Source of the DNA: Hymenobacter sp. CRA2
Lineage (GTDB): Bacteria > Bacteroidota > Bacteroidia > Cytophagales > Hymenobacteraceae
Reading direction: 5' to 3'
NCBI RefSeq assembly: GCF_002007105.1
Contig: NZ_MVBC01000008.1
Coordinates: 1-64,000, forward strand
DNA length: 64,000 nucleotides
Part shown: piece after piece, positions 37,878 through 46,234 of the stretch
How the letters are laid out: each line of letters begins with the position of its first letter
Numbering within the stretch: the first letter of the stretch is position 1
Notes under the pieces: model-generated
The model's input: the letters and a program-made list of their open reading frames with translations, nothing else
Databases searched by the model: none
Told to the model about the DNA's origin: nothing
Made by a program: the position numbers and the translations under genes

Positions 37878-38552
37878 ATGTGCGGCCGCTACACCGTCAT
37901 CACGCCCGGACCTTCCCTTGAGCAGCGCTTCGACGCCTCCTTCTCCGACGCCGCGCCCACGGCCAATTACAACGTGGCTCCCTCGCAGCGCATGCCCATC
38001 ATCACCAACCTGGCCCCGCACGACATTCAGGCCGTGCAGTGGGGGCTGATTCCGGCCTGGGTGAAGGACCTCAAGCAGGCCCCCAAGCCCATCAACGCCC
38101 GGGCCGAAACCCTGCCCGAAAAGCCGTCGTTTCGGCAGCTGCTGCAGCGCCGGCGCTGCCTGGTGCTGGCCGACAGCTTCTACGAGTGGCAGCAAACCGC
38201 GCGCGGCAAGATTCCGCACCGCATCCTGCGTGAGGACGAGCAGCCTTTCGCCTTTGCCGGCCTCTGGGACGAATGGGCCGACCGCAGCACCGGCGAGGTT
38301 ATTCCCACCTACACCATCATCACCACCGACCCCAACGAGCTGATGGCCCGCCTGCACAACCGCATGCCCGTCATCCTGCCCGACCGCGCCGCCGAGCTGG
38401 CCTGGTTGTCCGAAGACGCAACGGCCGCCGAGCACCAGGCGCTGCTGCGCCCGCTGCCCGACGGCCTGCTCCGGGAATATGCCGTGACCACCCTGGTCAA
38501 CTCGCCGGCTCACAACGACCCTTCGGTGCTGGAGCCCGCCGCGGCGGCTTAG
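37878..38552 (+). CDS. SOS response-associated peptidase (SRAP, YedK/HMCES family)
   Basis: A 224-residue protein of the SRAP family, which caps abasic sites in single-stranded DNA by forming a thiazolidine crosslink through its N-terminal cysteine. The required Met-Cys start is present (MCGRYTV). Other active-site pieces are NYNVAPSQ (Asn), INARAET, SFYEWQ (Glu) and LHNRMPVIL (His). The start was moved to the ATG at 37878, because Cys must be residue 2; the longer frame would bury it. Length is typical. It is convergent with, and overlaps by four bases, the end of the following small minus-strand gene. Confidence 0.95.
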   Translation: MCGRYTVITPGPSLEQRFDASFSDAAPTANYNVAPSQRMPIITNLAPHDIQAVQWGLIPAWVKDLKQAPKPINARAETLPEKPSFRQLLQRRRCLVLADSFYEWQQTARGKIPHRILREDEQPFAFAGLWDEWADRSTGEVIPTYTIITTDPNELMARLHNRMPVILPDRAAELAWLSEDATAAEHQALLRPLPDGLLREYAVTTLVNSPAHNDPSVLEPAAAA

Positions 38553-38770
38553 CGGCCGAAGCCGAGAAAACCGCCTTTGTGCCGGCGGTAAGCCGCACCG
38601 CGGGTCTTCTTGCGCTTTTTGCGCTTGAATTTGTAGCCGCCACCAAAGGCGTCGTGGTCAGTTGTGGTCAGCGTGCTCGTGGTAGCTGCGCTGGCGTGGG
38701 CGCCGTACGTAGCCTCGGCCGGAGCGGTGGCCAATACGGCGAGAACGAGGGAGAAGCAAAGCGTTTTCAT
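38549..38770 (-). CDS. Small secreted protein with Lys/Arg-rich C-terminus
   Basis: A 73-residue protein: a signal peptide (LCFSLVLAVLATAPAEA), a short Ser/Thr/Ala segment, then a strongly basic tail (YKFKRKKRKKTRG followed by RRHKGGFLGFGR). I do not recognise a family. A second gene of the same design lies 230 bases upstream on the same strand (38999-39199). Export plus a polycationic tail suggests binding to anionic surface polymer, lipid or extracellular DNA, but that is inference. The stop overlaps the SRAP stop region by four bases in convergent orientation. Confidence 0.7.
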   Translation of the reverse strand: MKTLCFSLVLAVLATAPAEATYGAHASAATTSTLTTTDHDAFGGGYKFKRKKRKKTRGAAYRRHKGGFLGFGR

Positions 38771-38853
38771 AGCGGTAGAAAGGTGCTGAAGTGGAGAAAT
38801 CCTAGAATCTTTTGACGGTGCAAGTCTACGCCTACTTTCTGCCAGGGCAAAAA

Positions 38854-38885
38854 AAAGGGCCTCACATGAAGATGTGAGGCCCTTT
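38854..38885 (-). terminator. Rho-independent terminator
   Basis: aaagggcctcacat-gaag-atgtgaggcccttt is a perfect 14-bp hairpin. In the minus direction it continues into a run of eight T residues, ending transcription of the gene at 38999-39199. Confidence 0.88.
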
Positions 38886-38998
38886 GTGGCTCAGGAGTAG
38901 GAGGTAGTCGGCACAGGTGCAAAAACCACTTCCGAAGCTCAGCGGTTAGGTTTCGCTACCAAGGTGAAGCTGCAGATATCCCCCAAACATGCGGGGCG

Positions 38999-39199
38999 TT
39001 AGCGGCGTCGGCGCCAGGCGGGCCGGTTCTTCTTGCGCTTCTTTCGCTTTTTCAGCCCCTCGACGCGGTCAGCAGATGCGGCTTTAAGCGTTGGGGCCGC
39101 GGGGGCAGGAGCGGTGAAGGATTCGGCGCTGCTGTGCTCAGGGAAAACCGTGGTACCTAGCAGCAATCCGGCCAGGGCATAGTAGATCTGCTTACGCAT
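38999..39199 (-). CDS. Small exported basic protein, paralogue-like to the gene at 38.6 kb
   Basis: A 66-residue protein with a signal peptide or N-terminal helix (IYYALAGLLLGTTVFP), a short Ala/Pro linker and a very basic C-terminus (LKKRKKRKKNRPAWRRRR). It shares with the neighbouring gene the order signal - neutral linker - KKRKK-type tail. The start is the ATG at 39199; upstream codons lack a signal-like n-region. No function is known to me. It has its own terminator. Confidence 0.68.
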   Translation of the reverse strand: MRKQIYYALAGLLLGTTVFPEHSSAESFTAPAPAAPTLKAASADRVEGLKKRKKRKKNRPAWRRRR

Positions 39200-39330
39200 A
39201 AAGGTAAGTTTTGGTGGTGGAAAAGGGTCGGCGTCAACGGGAGGCAAGTATACGCATAAGTGATATTAATTCAACAATTAATTAGCAAAGTTATATAGTT
39301 AGGCGTTTGGAATTATCAGTTCAGCAAAAC

Positions 39331-39361
39331 AGCCCGCTCCTTGTCAGAAGCAGGCTGCTAG
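39331..39361 (-). terminator. Hairpin terminator after the single-TM protein gene
   Basis: cagcccgctcc and gaagcaggctg form an imperfect stem. In the minus direction tttt follows. It lies 17 bases past the stop of the minus-strand gene at 39378. The AT-rich 39200-39330 segment probably holds the promoter of the small basic protein gene. Confidence 0.6.
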
Positions 39362-39377
39362 AAAATGCCGAGTCGGA

Positions 39378-39740
39378 TTATTGACCAGCTTGAGCGCCAG
39401 CGGGTTTCGCGCCCTGGTTGCTTTGGCCACCCTGCCCACCTTTGCCGGCTTGGGCGTTGCCTTGGTCGTCGCCGTCGGTGAAGTCTTCGATGGCGTCCTG
39501 AATCTGGTCGGAGTACTTCGCCAGCACGAAGACGGCCCCGGCAGCAATGGCCGCAATGCCGAGCACGAGCTGGGTGGGCGTCAGGCGCTGGCTGGCTTTG
39601 CGCAGCAGAGCACCGCCGTGGCGCAGCAGGTCTTCCACGTGGTCGTTGTCGCCGCGGATGACGTGGAAGGCGCTTTCAAACGTGCGGGCAATGTCTTCCG
39701 GCAGAATGTCTTCGATTTGCTTTTCGAGCTGGTTGTCCAT
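39378..39740 (-). CDS. Hypothetical single-pass membrane protein
   Basis: A 120-residue protein with an acidic helical N-terminus (LEKQIEDILPEDIARTFESAF), one transmembrane helix near residues 57-77 (LVLGIAAIAAGAVFVLAKY) and a Gly/Gln/Ala-rich low-complexity tail (GNAQAGKGGQGGQSNQG). No signal peptide precedes the helix. I do not recognise a family. It is separated from ispD by about 310 bases containing two hairpins. Expression as a real gene is supported by the terminator after it and by codon use. Confidence 0.65.
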   Translation of the reverse strand: MDNQLEKQIEDILPEDIARTFESAFHVIRGDNDHVEDLLRHGGALLRKASQRLTPTQLVLGIAAIAAGAVFVLAKYSDQIQDAIEDFTDGDDQGNAQAGKGGQGGQSNQGAKPAGAQAGQ

Positions 39741-40051
39741 GGGGCGGAACAGTTGGTAGATGGTATCGGAACAAACACCCGGCCGGCAGCCGCCGAACGG
39801 GTGTGGAGGGCATTACGCAAAACTCCCGGCGAAGGCTACAGCCGAGCTGGGAGTTTTTTGAGATGCACTTGCATAGGCTGGGTTTTGGCCCACCGCCACA
39901 ACGGCCCGGCCGTGTTATTCCTACTCCCGCCAGCTGTGCCCATGCGCGTTCGTACGGGCCCGCTTCGAATGCTGGTAGCCAGGCGGCTTGGTCGGAAACA
40001 AAAAAGCCCGCTCCGGAAGCAGGCTTTGGCTTAATCGCTCCCAGGGCCACG
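39741..40051. other. Intergenic region with two hairpins
   Basis: The 311 bases between ispD and the membrane-protein gene contain a hairpin at 39819-39859 (aaactccc / gggagttt) and the ispD terminator at 40001-40026. The rest shows no gene or repeat. Confidence 0.5.
40001..40026 (-). terminator. Terminator of ispD
   Basis: aagcccgctcc-ggaagcaggcttt forms a short stem followed, in the minus direction, by a long T-run. It lies 25 bases after the ispD stop codon. Confidence 0.75.
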
Positions 40052-40732
40052 CTAGCGGCCGCGCAGTAGCGCTTCGGCCAGCACCAGGTCTTCCGGCGTG
40101 GTGATTTTGAGGTTGCCGTAGTCGCCTTCCACCAGGCGGATGGGGTGCAAATCCTCCACCACACTCGCGTCGTCGGTGAAGGTGGGCAGCTCCGGCAGCT
40201 GGTAGGCCCGCCGCAGCAGCTCCAGCTCGAAGCACTGTGGCGTTTGCACCAGCCGCAGCCGCGAGCGGTCCAGCGCGTACGAGCCCGTGGCCGACAAACC
40301 GCGCACCGAGTCTTTGGGGGCTACGGCCGCAATGGCCGCGCCGTGCTCCGCTGCCGCCGCGTACGTCTGCTCGATGACGCGGGCCGGCGTGAGGGGGCGC
40401 ACCCCGTCATGCACTGCCACTACGCCCGTGGTGTACGCGCGTAGCTGCGCCAGTCCCTGCCGCACCGAGGCCCAGCGCGTGGCCCCGCCTGCCACTACTT
40501 CGTGGGCCAGGTCGGGCGCGTAGCGGGCGCGCAACTCCTCCCACACCCCAAACTGGTCGGCGGGTAGCACCAGCACCAGCTTTTCCACGCGCAGTGCCGG
40601 CTCGGCGAAGCGGCGCAACGTGTGCACCAGCACCGGTTCGCCGAGCAATTCCAGAAACTGCTTGGGCCGGTTGGCGCCCATGCGCGTGCCAGTGCCCCCG
40701 GCAACGATGATGGCAAAACGCGGAAGATTCAT
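40052..40732 (-). CDS. ispD: 2-C-methyl-D-erythritol 4-phosphate cytidylyltransferase
   Basis: A 226-residue enzyme that joins CTP and methylerythritol phosphate in the non-mevalonate isoprenoid pathway, supplying precursors for the carotenoids made with the lycopene cyclase encoded at 47 kb. Signature motifs are IIVAGGTGTRMGANRPKQF (CTP loop), VVAGGATRWASVRQGL, VAVHDGVRPL, QTPQCFELELL and TDDASVVE. The length matches the family. The start ATG at 40732 is clear. It is followed by a terminator and appears monocistronic. Confidence 0.96.
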   Translation of the reverse strand: MNLPRFAIIVAGGTGTRMGANRPKQFLELLGEPVLVHTLRRFAEPALRVEKLVLVLPADQFGVWEELRARYAPDLAHEVVAGGATRWASVRQGLAQLRAYTTGVVAVHDGVRPLTPARVIEQTYAAAAEHGAAIAAVAPKDSVRGLSATGSYALDRSRLRLVQTPQCFELELLRRAYQLPELPTFTDDASVVEDLHPIRLVEGDYGNLKITTPEDLVLAEALLRGR

Positions 40733-40871
40733 GCACTAGGCCCGGCGCCGGAATGCGGAAGCGCCGCCGGGCAAAAGTAGCAGGTGGCCACTCGCCGCCC
40801 ACCAACCGGGCAACTCTATGGCGGAAGGTACGTCTGAAATAAGGTCGTTCTGCTTGTTTACTTCCCTTTTC

Positions 40872-41273
40872 ATGGCACATAGCACTGATAAGACCCACTC
40901 CGCTAGCCCGAAGAAAGCCTCCGCCAATTCTCACGTCGTCCCTGTGCAAGCCATCGGGGCGCAAGCCGTCGGAGCCTCTGCCACTGGGGCTTCCGCTACC
41001 GGTGCATCGGCTACGGGCGCCGCTGCTACCGGGGCGCAGGCCATTGGGGCTGGGGCGCAGGGGGCGCTGGCCATCGGCGCGGCTGCCCTTGGCGCTTTGG
41101 CCCTCGGGGCATTGGCGGTAGGCGTGGTAGCCATTCGCCGCCTCAGCGTGGTGCAGGCCCAGCTGCGCACGCTCGAAATTCAGCAGCTTACCATCAAGCG
41201 TCTGCAAGTGGATGAGTTGGTGCTGACCAAGACTGGCGACTCACCCACCGCCGCGCCTAACCCCGCGGAATAG
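40872..41273 (+). CDS. Gly/Ala pentapeptide-repeat protein of unknown function
   Basis: A 133-residue protein whose centre is a run of about 13 five-residue units of pattern A-x-G-A-x (AVGAS ATGAS ATGAS ATGAA and so on), grading into a hydrophobic stretch (ALGALALGALAVGVVAI). It ends in units of a different pentapeptide rhythm (LEIQQ LTIKR LQVDE). The period of five suggests a right-handed quadrilateral beta-helix like pentapeptide-repeat proteins, or a small-residue membrane helix. There is no signal peptide. An upstream in-frame ATG at 40818 would add 18 residues; the choice is uncertain. I do not recognise a family. Confidence 0.7.
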   Translation: MAHSTDKTHSASPKKASANSHVVPVQAIGAQAVGASATGASATGASATGAAATGAQAIGAGAQGALAIGAAALGALALGALAVGVVAIRRLSVVQAQLRTLEIQQLTIKRLQVDELVLTKTGDSPTAAPNPAE

Positions 41274-41291
41274 GCTCGGCGCTACAAACAA

Positions 41292-41321
41292 AAAGCCCGG
41301 CCGCTCGCAGCGGCCGGGCTT
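41292..41321. terminator. Bidirectional-looking terminator between the repeat protein gene and queA
   Basis: aagcccggccgct-cgcg-agcggccgggctt is a perfect 13-bp stem. In the minus direction (queA) it is followed by ttttgtttg, giving a standard terminator; on the plus side the T-run is minimal. Confidence 0.82.
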
Positions 41322-41343
41322 CTCAACGTAAGTATGCTCCTGC

Positions 41344-42396
41344 TTACAGGATCAGCATGGCGTCGCCGTAGCTGAAGAACTTATACTTCTCCTTGATGGC
41401 GGTCTGGTACGCTTCGATGAGCAGGTCGTAGCCGGCGAAGGCCGAGGCCAGCATCATCAGCGTGCTTTCCGGCATGTGGAAGTTGGTCAGCAGCGAGTTG
41501 GCAATTTTGAAGTCGTAGGGCGGGAAGATGAACTTGTCCGTCCAGCCCTCGGTGGGCTTCAGGCGGGCGTTGGCCGACACCGACGACTCCATGGCCCGCA
41601 TGGAGGTAGTGCCCACCGCGCACACGCGCTTCTTGTTGTCGAGGGCGCGGTTCACCACCGTGGCCGAGTCGGCCGGCACGATGAAGTTTTCCGAGTCCAT
41701 CTTGTGCTTGGTCAGGTCCTCTACGTCGACGGGGCGGAAGGTGCCCAGGCCTACGTGCATGGTCACCGGTACCATGTCCACGCCTTTGATTTCGAGGCGC
41801 TTAATCACTTCGCGGGTGAAGTGCAGGCCGGCCGAGGGCGCGGCCACGGCACCCGTGTGCTTGGCGTAGATGGTTTGGTAACGCTCCTTGTCGGCCGTTT
41901 CCGGGTCGCGGGTAATTACCTCCTTGGGCAGCGGCGTTTCGCCCAGGTCGTGCAGGGCCTTGTAGAACTCCTCCTCCGGGCCATCGAACAGGAACTTGAT
42001 CGTGCGGCCGCGCGAGGTGGTGTTGTCGATGACCTCGGCCACCATCACGCCGTCGTCGTCGAAGTACAGCTTGTTGCCGACGCGGATTTTGCGCGCCGGG
42101 TCCACCAGCACGTCCCACAGGTGCAGCTCCTTGTTCAGCTCGCGCAGCAGGAATACTTCAATCTTGGCGCCGGTTTTTTCTTTGTTGCCGTAAAGGCGGG
42201 CGGGAAATACCTTCGTGTCATTTACCACGAAAACGTCGCCGTCGTCGAAGTATTCAATGATATCTTTGAAGGTGCGATGCTCGATGCGGCCACTGTCGCG
42301 ATGCAGCACCATCAGGCGCGATTCGTCGCGCTGCTTGGCGGGGTGCTGAGCTACCAGGGATTCGGGCAGGTCAAACTTAAATTCAGAAAGCTTCAT
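41344..42396 (-). CDS. queA: S-adenosylmethionine:tRNA ribosyltransferase-isomerase
   Basis: A 350-residue enzyme that transfers and rearranges the ribosyl part of SAM onto preQ1-modified tRNA, giving epoxyqueuosine in the anticodon wobble position. Family sequence is recognisable from the start ([29 protein letters not shown]). It includes [45 protein letters not shown] and the C-terminal [20 protein letters not shown]. The start was set at the ATG at 42396, from which the family alignment begins; the longer frame is not family-like. No other queuosine gene is adjacent. Confidence 0.96.
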   Translation of the reverse strand: MKLSEFKFDLPESLVAQHPAKQRDESRLMVLHRDSGRIEHRTFKDIIEYFDDGDVFVVNDTKVFPARLYGNKEKTGAKIEVFLLRELNKELHLWDVLVDPARKIRVGNKLYFDDDGVMVAEVIDNTTSRGRTIKFLFDGPEEEFYKALHDLGETPLPKEVITRDPETADKERYQTIYAKHTGAVAAPSAGLHFTREVIKRLEIKGVDMVPVTMHVGLGTFRPVDVEDLTKHKMDSENFIVPADSATVVNRALDNKKRVCAVGTTSMRAMESSVSANARLKPTEGWTDKFIFPPYDFKIANSLLTNFHMPESTLMMLASAFAGYDLLIEAYQTAIKEKYKFFSYGDAMLIL

Positions 42397-42620
42397 GAGC
42401 CGGCGTTGGGTACAGGCAACAATGCGGGGAGAATACGCATTTTTTTCGGATTGCAAAAGTACAGAGCCAGCCCGGATATATCAGTATGTTTCTGTTAAAA
42501 TTTGCATAGGCCACCGAGGGCGCAGCCGGGTCCGGCATACGCGTTTCGGGCCGCGTGGTTCAGCAGTTTAGCTGTAACCTGCTTACTTGCCGCCGTGTTG
42601 TAGGAGTACTTGTATCCGCT

Positions 42621-43883
42621 ATGAAAACGCTTCGCCTGACCTTTGAAAGTTTCCGTTTCGCCTGGGAGGCGTTGCGCTCCAATCTGCTGCGCACCATTCT
42701 CTCGCTGCTGGGCGTCACGGTGGGCATTTTTGCCATTATTTCGGTATTCACCGTGGTCGATTCGCTGGAGGCCAACGTGCGGCAAAGCATGAACTTCGTG
42801 GGCGACAAGGTCATCTACGTGGCCAAGTGGCCCTGGGCCTTCGGCGGGGATTATCCGTGGTGGAAGTACTTCAACCGCCCCAGCCCCACCGTGCGCGAGC
42901 TGCGGGAACTGCAGCGCCTGCTCACGGCCGACAACAACCGCGGGGTAGCGCTGTTCGCCGCCCGCGGGGGCAACACGCTCAAGGCCGGCTCCAACAGCGT
43001 GGAGGACATTCCGCTGCAGGGCGTCACCTACGAGTACCGGCAGGTATCCGACGTGCCGGTAGCGGAAGGCCGCTACTTCACGCAGCAGGAAGTGGATGCC
43101 TCGCGCAACGTGGCCATCGTGGGCTACGACATTGCCCACAACCTGTACCCCAACGGCTCGGCCATCGGGCAGGAATTCCGCACCCACGGCCTGCGCTACA
43201 CCATTGTCGGGGTGATGGAGAAGGAAGGCAAGAAGCTGCTCGATACGCCCAGCAACGACACCAACTGCCTCGTGCCGCTGGGCTCGTTCACCAAAATCTA
43301 CGCCCTGAGCACCGGCAGCATGGGCGGCGCCCAGGGCACTATCGGCGTGAAGGGCACCGACAACGACCCCGGCCTGCTCAACCTGGAATCGGAAATCCAG
43401 GGGGCCATGCGCACCATCCGGGGGCTGAAGCCGCGCGAGGACGACAACTTTGCCCTGAACCGGCCCGAAATGCTGGCCGACGCCATCACCAGCCTGTTTA
43501 GCGTTATTGGCGTGGCCGGGGCCATTATCGGCTCGTTTGCCATTCTGGTGGGCGGCTTCGGCATTGCCAACATCATGTTCGTGTCGGTGAAGGAGCGCAC
43601 CAACATCATCGGCATTCAGAAGTCGCTCGGGGCCAAGAACTACTTTATCCTGGCCCAGTTTCTCTTCGAAGCCGTGTTCCTGTGCCTGATCGGCGGGGCC
43701 GCCGGCCTGTGCCTGGTCTGGCTGGTGACACTGATACCGCAGGACGCAATGAAGATATTCATGTCCCTGAACCGCATCGTGCTGGGCCTGGGCCTGTCGG
43801 TGCTCATCGGCGTCATTTCGGGCATCATTCCGGCCGTCATTGCCGCCATGATGGACCCGGTTATTGCCATCCGCTCGAAGTAA
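42621..43883 (+). CDS. MacB/FtsX-type ABC transporter permease
   Basis: A 420-residue membrane protein of the MacB family of mechanotransducing ABC transporters. A first transmembrane helix (ILSLLGVTVGIFAIISVFTVV, about residues 30-50) is followed by a large periplasmic domain of about 230 residues (MacB_PCD). Three C-terminal helices carry the FtsX signature (SFAILVGGFGIANIMFVSVKERTNIIGIQKSLGAK). These permeases pair with an ATPase and often a membrane-fusion protein to expel antibiotics, toxins or lipoproteins; no ATPase partner is adjacent. The start is the ATG at 42621, giving the basic n-region MKTLRLTFESFRFAWEALRSN. Confidence 0.9.
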   Translation: MKTLRLTFESFRFAWEALRSNLLRTILSLLGVTVGIFAIISVFTVVDSLEANVRQSMNFVGDKVIYVAKWPWAFGGDYPWWKYFNRPSPTVRELRELQRLLTADNNRGVALFAARGGNTLKAGSNSVEDIPLQGVTYEYRQVSDVPVAEGRYFTQQEVDASRNVAIVGYDIAHNLYPNGSAIGQEFRTHGLRYTIVGVMEKEGKKLLDTPSNDTNCLVPLGSFTKIYALSTGSMGGAQGTIGVKGTDNDPGLLNLESEIQGAMRTIRGLKPREDDNFALNRPEMLADAITSLFSVIGVAGAIIGSFAILVGGFGIANIMFVSVKERTNIIGIQKSLGAKNYFILAQFLFEAVFLCLIGGAAGLCLVWLVTLIPQDAMKIFMSLNRIVLGLGLSVLIGVISGIIPAVIAAMMDPVIAIRSK

Positions 43884-43902
43884 GCAGGGCAGCAAATCGT
43901 TT

Positions 43903-44006
43903 GTCATCCTGAGACGCAGTTGAAGGACCTTATCACGCCTGGACGAGTTGTCCAGGCGATTGTCGTTCACACGTGATAAGGTCCTTCGCGTTCCGCTCAA
44001 GATGAC
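43903..44006. repeat. Intergenic inverted repeat, second copy of the 27.4-kb family
   Basis: gtcatcctgagacgcagttgaaggaccttatcacg is mirrored by acgtgataaggtccttcgcgttccgctcaagatgac (arms interrupted by a smaller internal hairpin, cgcctggac / gtccaggcg). The element follows the permease gene by about 20 bases and may also terminate it. Confidence 0.75.
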
Positions 44007-44066
44007 GGAAAAGGTGCACAAGCCCGCATAACAATTTCACCATCTTAATAGGCTAATGTTAATAAA

Positions 44067-44093
44067 TTGTTAACTTGGCCGCCCATACTTTTG
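44067..44093 (+). promoter_or_regulatory. Bacteroidota-type promoter ahead of the LOG-family gene
   Basis: TTG at 44067-44069 and TACTTTTG at 44086-44093 match the -33 (TTG) and -7 (TAnnTTTG) boxes of the Bacteroidota primary sigma factor, with a 16-base spacer in AT-rich DNA. Transcription should start near 44100, giving a leader of about 135 bases. Confidence 0.6.
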
Positions 44094-44234
44094 GTCGTTC
44101 CACCGCGTAGGTGTCGAACGGCCTTTCTTTTGCTCCCCAATTCATTCCCATTTTTCCACTTCCCGGCCTGCCGTGCCCGAACCCGTGCGGTTGTGTCAGC
44201 TTAGAGGCGGCCGGCTTATTACGTCAGCGAGGCT

Positions 44235-45098
44235 ATGACCAAACTGAAGAAAACCAGCAAAACCAATCTCCAGGAGGAGGCGCACAACGCCGGCAGCGGC
44301 CAGACCATCGTGCAGCCCGACGTGAACGACAACAAGGTCACGAGCATCAGCGACATCCGCGAGCAAACCCACGGCGAGCGGACGATTCAGCTGGAGGACG
44401 AGCAGAAGATCCGCAAGGCTTTCGTCGACAAAGACTGGAACGAGATTAAGATTGCCGACTCCTGGCAGATCTTTAAGGTAATGGCCGAGTTCGTGGAGGG
44501 CTTCGAGAAGATGTCCAAAATCGGCCCGTGCGTATCCATCTTCGGCTCGGCCCGCACCAAGCCCGAAAACCCCTACTACCAGATGGCCGAAGAAATTGCG
44601 GCCAAGCTGGTGCGCCACGGCTACGGTGTTATCACCGGCGGTGGCCCTGGCATCATGGAAGCCGGCAACAAGGGCGCCCGTTCTGAGGGCGGCAAGTCGG
44701 TAGGTCTGAACATTGAACTCCCCTTCGAGCAGACGCACAACATCTACATCGACCCGGACAAGGTTATCAACTTCGACTACTTCTTCGTGCGCAAGGTGAT
44801 GTTCGTGAAGTACGCCCAGGGCTTCATCGGCATGCCCGGCGGCTTCGGCACCCTCGACGAACTGTTCGAAGCCATTACCCTGATTCAGACCCGCAAAATC
44901 GGCCGCTTCCCCATCGTGCTGGTGGGCTCGGCCTACTGGAATGGTCTGTTCCAGTGGATCGAGGAAGTGATGCTGCACGAGGAGCACAACATCTCGGCCG
45001 AAGACATGCAGCTGGTGCAGATCGTGGACGACGCGGCTTCGGCCGTGAAAATCATCGACGACTTCTACCACAAGTACCTGCTCTCGCCGAACTTCTAA
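44235..45098 (+). CDS. LOG-family (TIGR00730-type) Rossmann protein
   Basis: A 287-residue protein of the LOG / lysine-decarboxylase-like family. The two hallmark motifs are intact: GGGPGIMEAGNKGA and PGGFGTLDELFE. Family members are phosphoribohydrolases that release cytokinin-type bases from nucleotides or hydrolyse other nucleoside monophosphates. It has an N-terminal acidic extension of about 95 residues before the Rossmann core (starting ...GPCVSIFGSART), longer than small LOG proteins. The start is the ATG at 44235, and a well-formed promoter lies 140 bases upstream. Confidence 0.9.
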   Translation: MTKLKKTSKTNLQEEAHNAGSGQTIVQPDVNDNKVTSISDIREQTHGERTIQLEDEQKIRKAFVDKDWNEIKIADSWQIFKVMAEFVEGFEKMSKIGPCVSIFGSARTKPENPYYQMAEEIAAKLVRHGYGVITGGGPGIMEAGNKGARSEGGKSVGLNIELPFEQTHNIYIDPDKVINFDYFFVRKVMFVKYAQGFIGMPGGFGTLDELFEAITLIQTRKIGRFPIVLVGSAYWNGLFQWIEEVMLHEEHNISAEDMQLVQIVDDAASAVKIIDDFYHKYLLSPNF

Positions 45099-45125
45099 GC
45101 CCTTCGGCCCGAACCAGGCATGCGA

Positions 45126-45160
45126 GCCTCCAACCCACCGGGTTGGAGGCTTTTGTTTTT
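45126..45160 (+). terminator. Terminator after the LOG-family gene
   Basis: gcctccaaccc and gggttggaggc form a perfect 11-bp stem with a 3-base loop, followed by ttttgttttt. It lies 27 bases past the stop codon. Confidence 0.9.
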
Positions 45161-45307
45161 GGGTATCGGCAATAGCCCGCGCTACGGGCCGATCAGCCAT
45201 CACATGTGTATGTGAGCCGCGCAACCCACGTTGGCCCCAGGTACTCTAATGAGTAGCCGGCCGCGGCAGCTGCGCGCGAAGCCGGCGGCTGGTTTACGCT
45301 TGCTCGT

Positions 45308-45901
45308 ATGAAACGCTTACTGACTTTCTTGTTGCTGAGCCTGCCATGGCTGGCCAGCGCCCAGGTAGCCGCTCCCGATACTGCCGCCGTGGCATTGGTT
45401 TCCAGGGCCACTCCCGCGCTGGCGGATTCCGTGGCACTCCCGGTGCTGCCCACCGATACCATACCCAGCGCCACGGCTGCGGCCCCTGATTCCGTTCCGG
45501 CTGCCCTGCGGGGCTTATCGGCGGAGGAGCGGATGCAGCGGGGCCGCGCCGATGCCGGGCAGCATTACCGCCCGCGCGGCGCTTTCTGGGCTGGATTTGG
45601 GGCCGGCACGGTGGTGCCGGCGCTGGGGCTGGCTACTGTGGGGCCGGTGGGGATTGTGGGCGGCTTGGGCACGGCGGTCGGCATCGGGGCGGTGCGGCCA
45701 AAGGCCCAGAAGCTACAACGCAGCGCCCCGGAGCCAGAGCTGCTGCGTGACCCGGATTATTACCGCGGCTACTCCGCCAAGGCCAGCGGCCGGCACCTGG
45801 GCAAAACGATGCTGGGCTGGGGCGTGGGCACAGTCGTGGGCCTGGCTACCCTGATTACGGTGCTGGCCATTGCCCTGAGCGGAGGAGGGCTTGCGGGCTG
45901 A
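45308..45901 (+). CDS. Hypothetical exported protein with Gly-rich hydrophobic segments
   Basis: A 197-residue protein with a signal peptide (LLTFLLLSLPWLASAQ), an Ala/Pro/Thr-rich stretch to about residue 75, a Gly-rich hydrophobic region (VVPALGLATVGPVGIVGGLGTAVGIGAV), a charged segment with a YYRGYSAKASGR motif, and a C-terminal membrane helix (GVGTVVGLATLITVLAIAL). The arrangement resembles other short Bacteroidota envelope proteins, but I do not recognise the family. It stands alone between the LOG gene and a repeat-containing gap. Confidence 0.7.
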   Translation: MKRLLTFLLLSLPWLASAQVAAPDTAAVALVSRATPALADSVALPVLPTDTIPSATAAAPDSVPAALRGLSAEERMQRGRADAGQHYRPRGAFWAGFGAGTVVPALGLATVGPVGIVGGLGTAVGIGAVRPKAQKLQRSAPEPELLRDPDYYRGYSAKASGRHLGKTMLGWGVGTVVGLATLITVLAIALSGGGLAG

Positions 45902-45976
45902 TGCCGCTGGCGCCGGATAGTTTGCCAACGAGCCATTGGCTATGTAACCCGTAACCCAGGTTGCAGGATTAAAACT

Positions 45977-46104
45977 AGCTCCCCTCCTCAGCTGAGGAGG
46001 GGCTGGGGGTGGTTGAAAGAATGGGGCTAGAAGTCTAAAAATTAGCTAACGGCCAGATGCCTGGCCAATCACCCCTAGCCCCTCCTCAACTCAGGATGGG
46101 GAAT
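45977..46104. repeat. Intergenic palindromic repeat, family A copy 1
   Basis: The left arm at 45977-46016 reads agctcccctcctcagctgag followed by gaggggctgggggtggttga. A partly degraded inverse copy lies at 46068-46104 (tcacccctagcccctcctca...). Each arm also contains its own small palindrome (cctcctcagctgaggagg). Other copies lie at 48.15, 48.62-48.74 and 51.52-51.83 kb. The rest of the 333-base gap to 46234 shows no gene. Confidence 0.8.
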
Positions 46105-46234
46105 AACCCTAGCTCTAACTCTAGCTCCTGGCTTTGGTCTACTGCCCAATTTGTGGTATTATAGAGTCATGTTATTGTGCCGATAAGCCGCGCCGGTGCA
46201 AAGCGCTTTATTCATCTCTTTTTCTGCAGTAATA

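Noticed and set aside
42621-43883. Permease as part of a full MacAB-TolC operon
   Set aside because: No membrane-fusion or ATPase gene is adjacent; queA and the LOG gene flank it.
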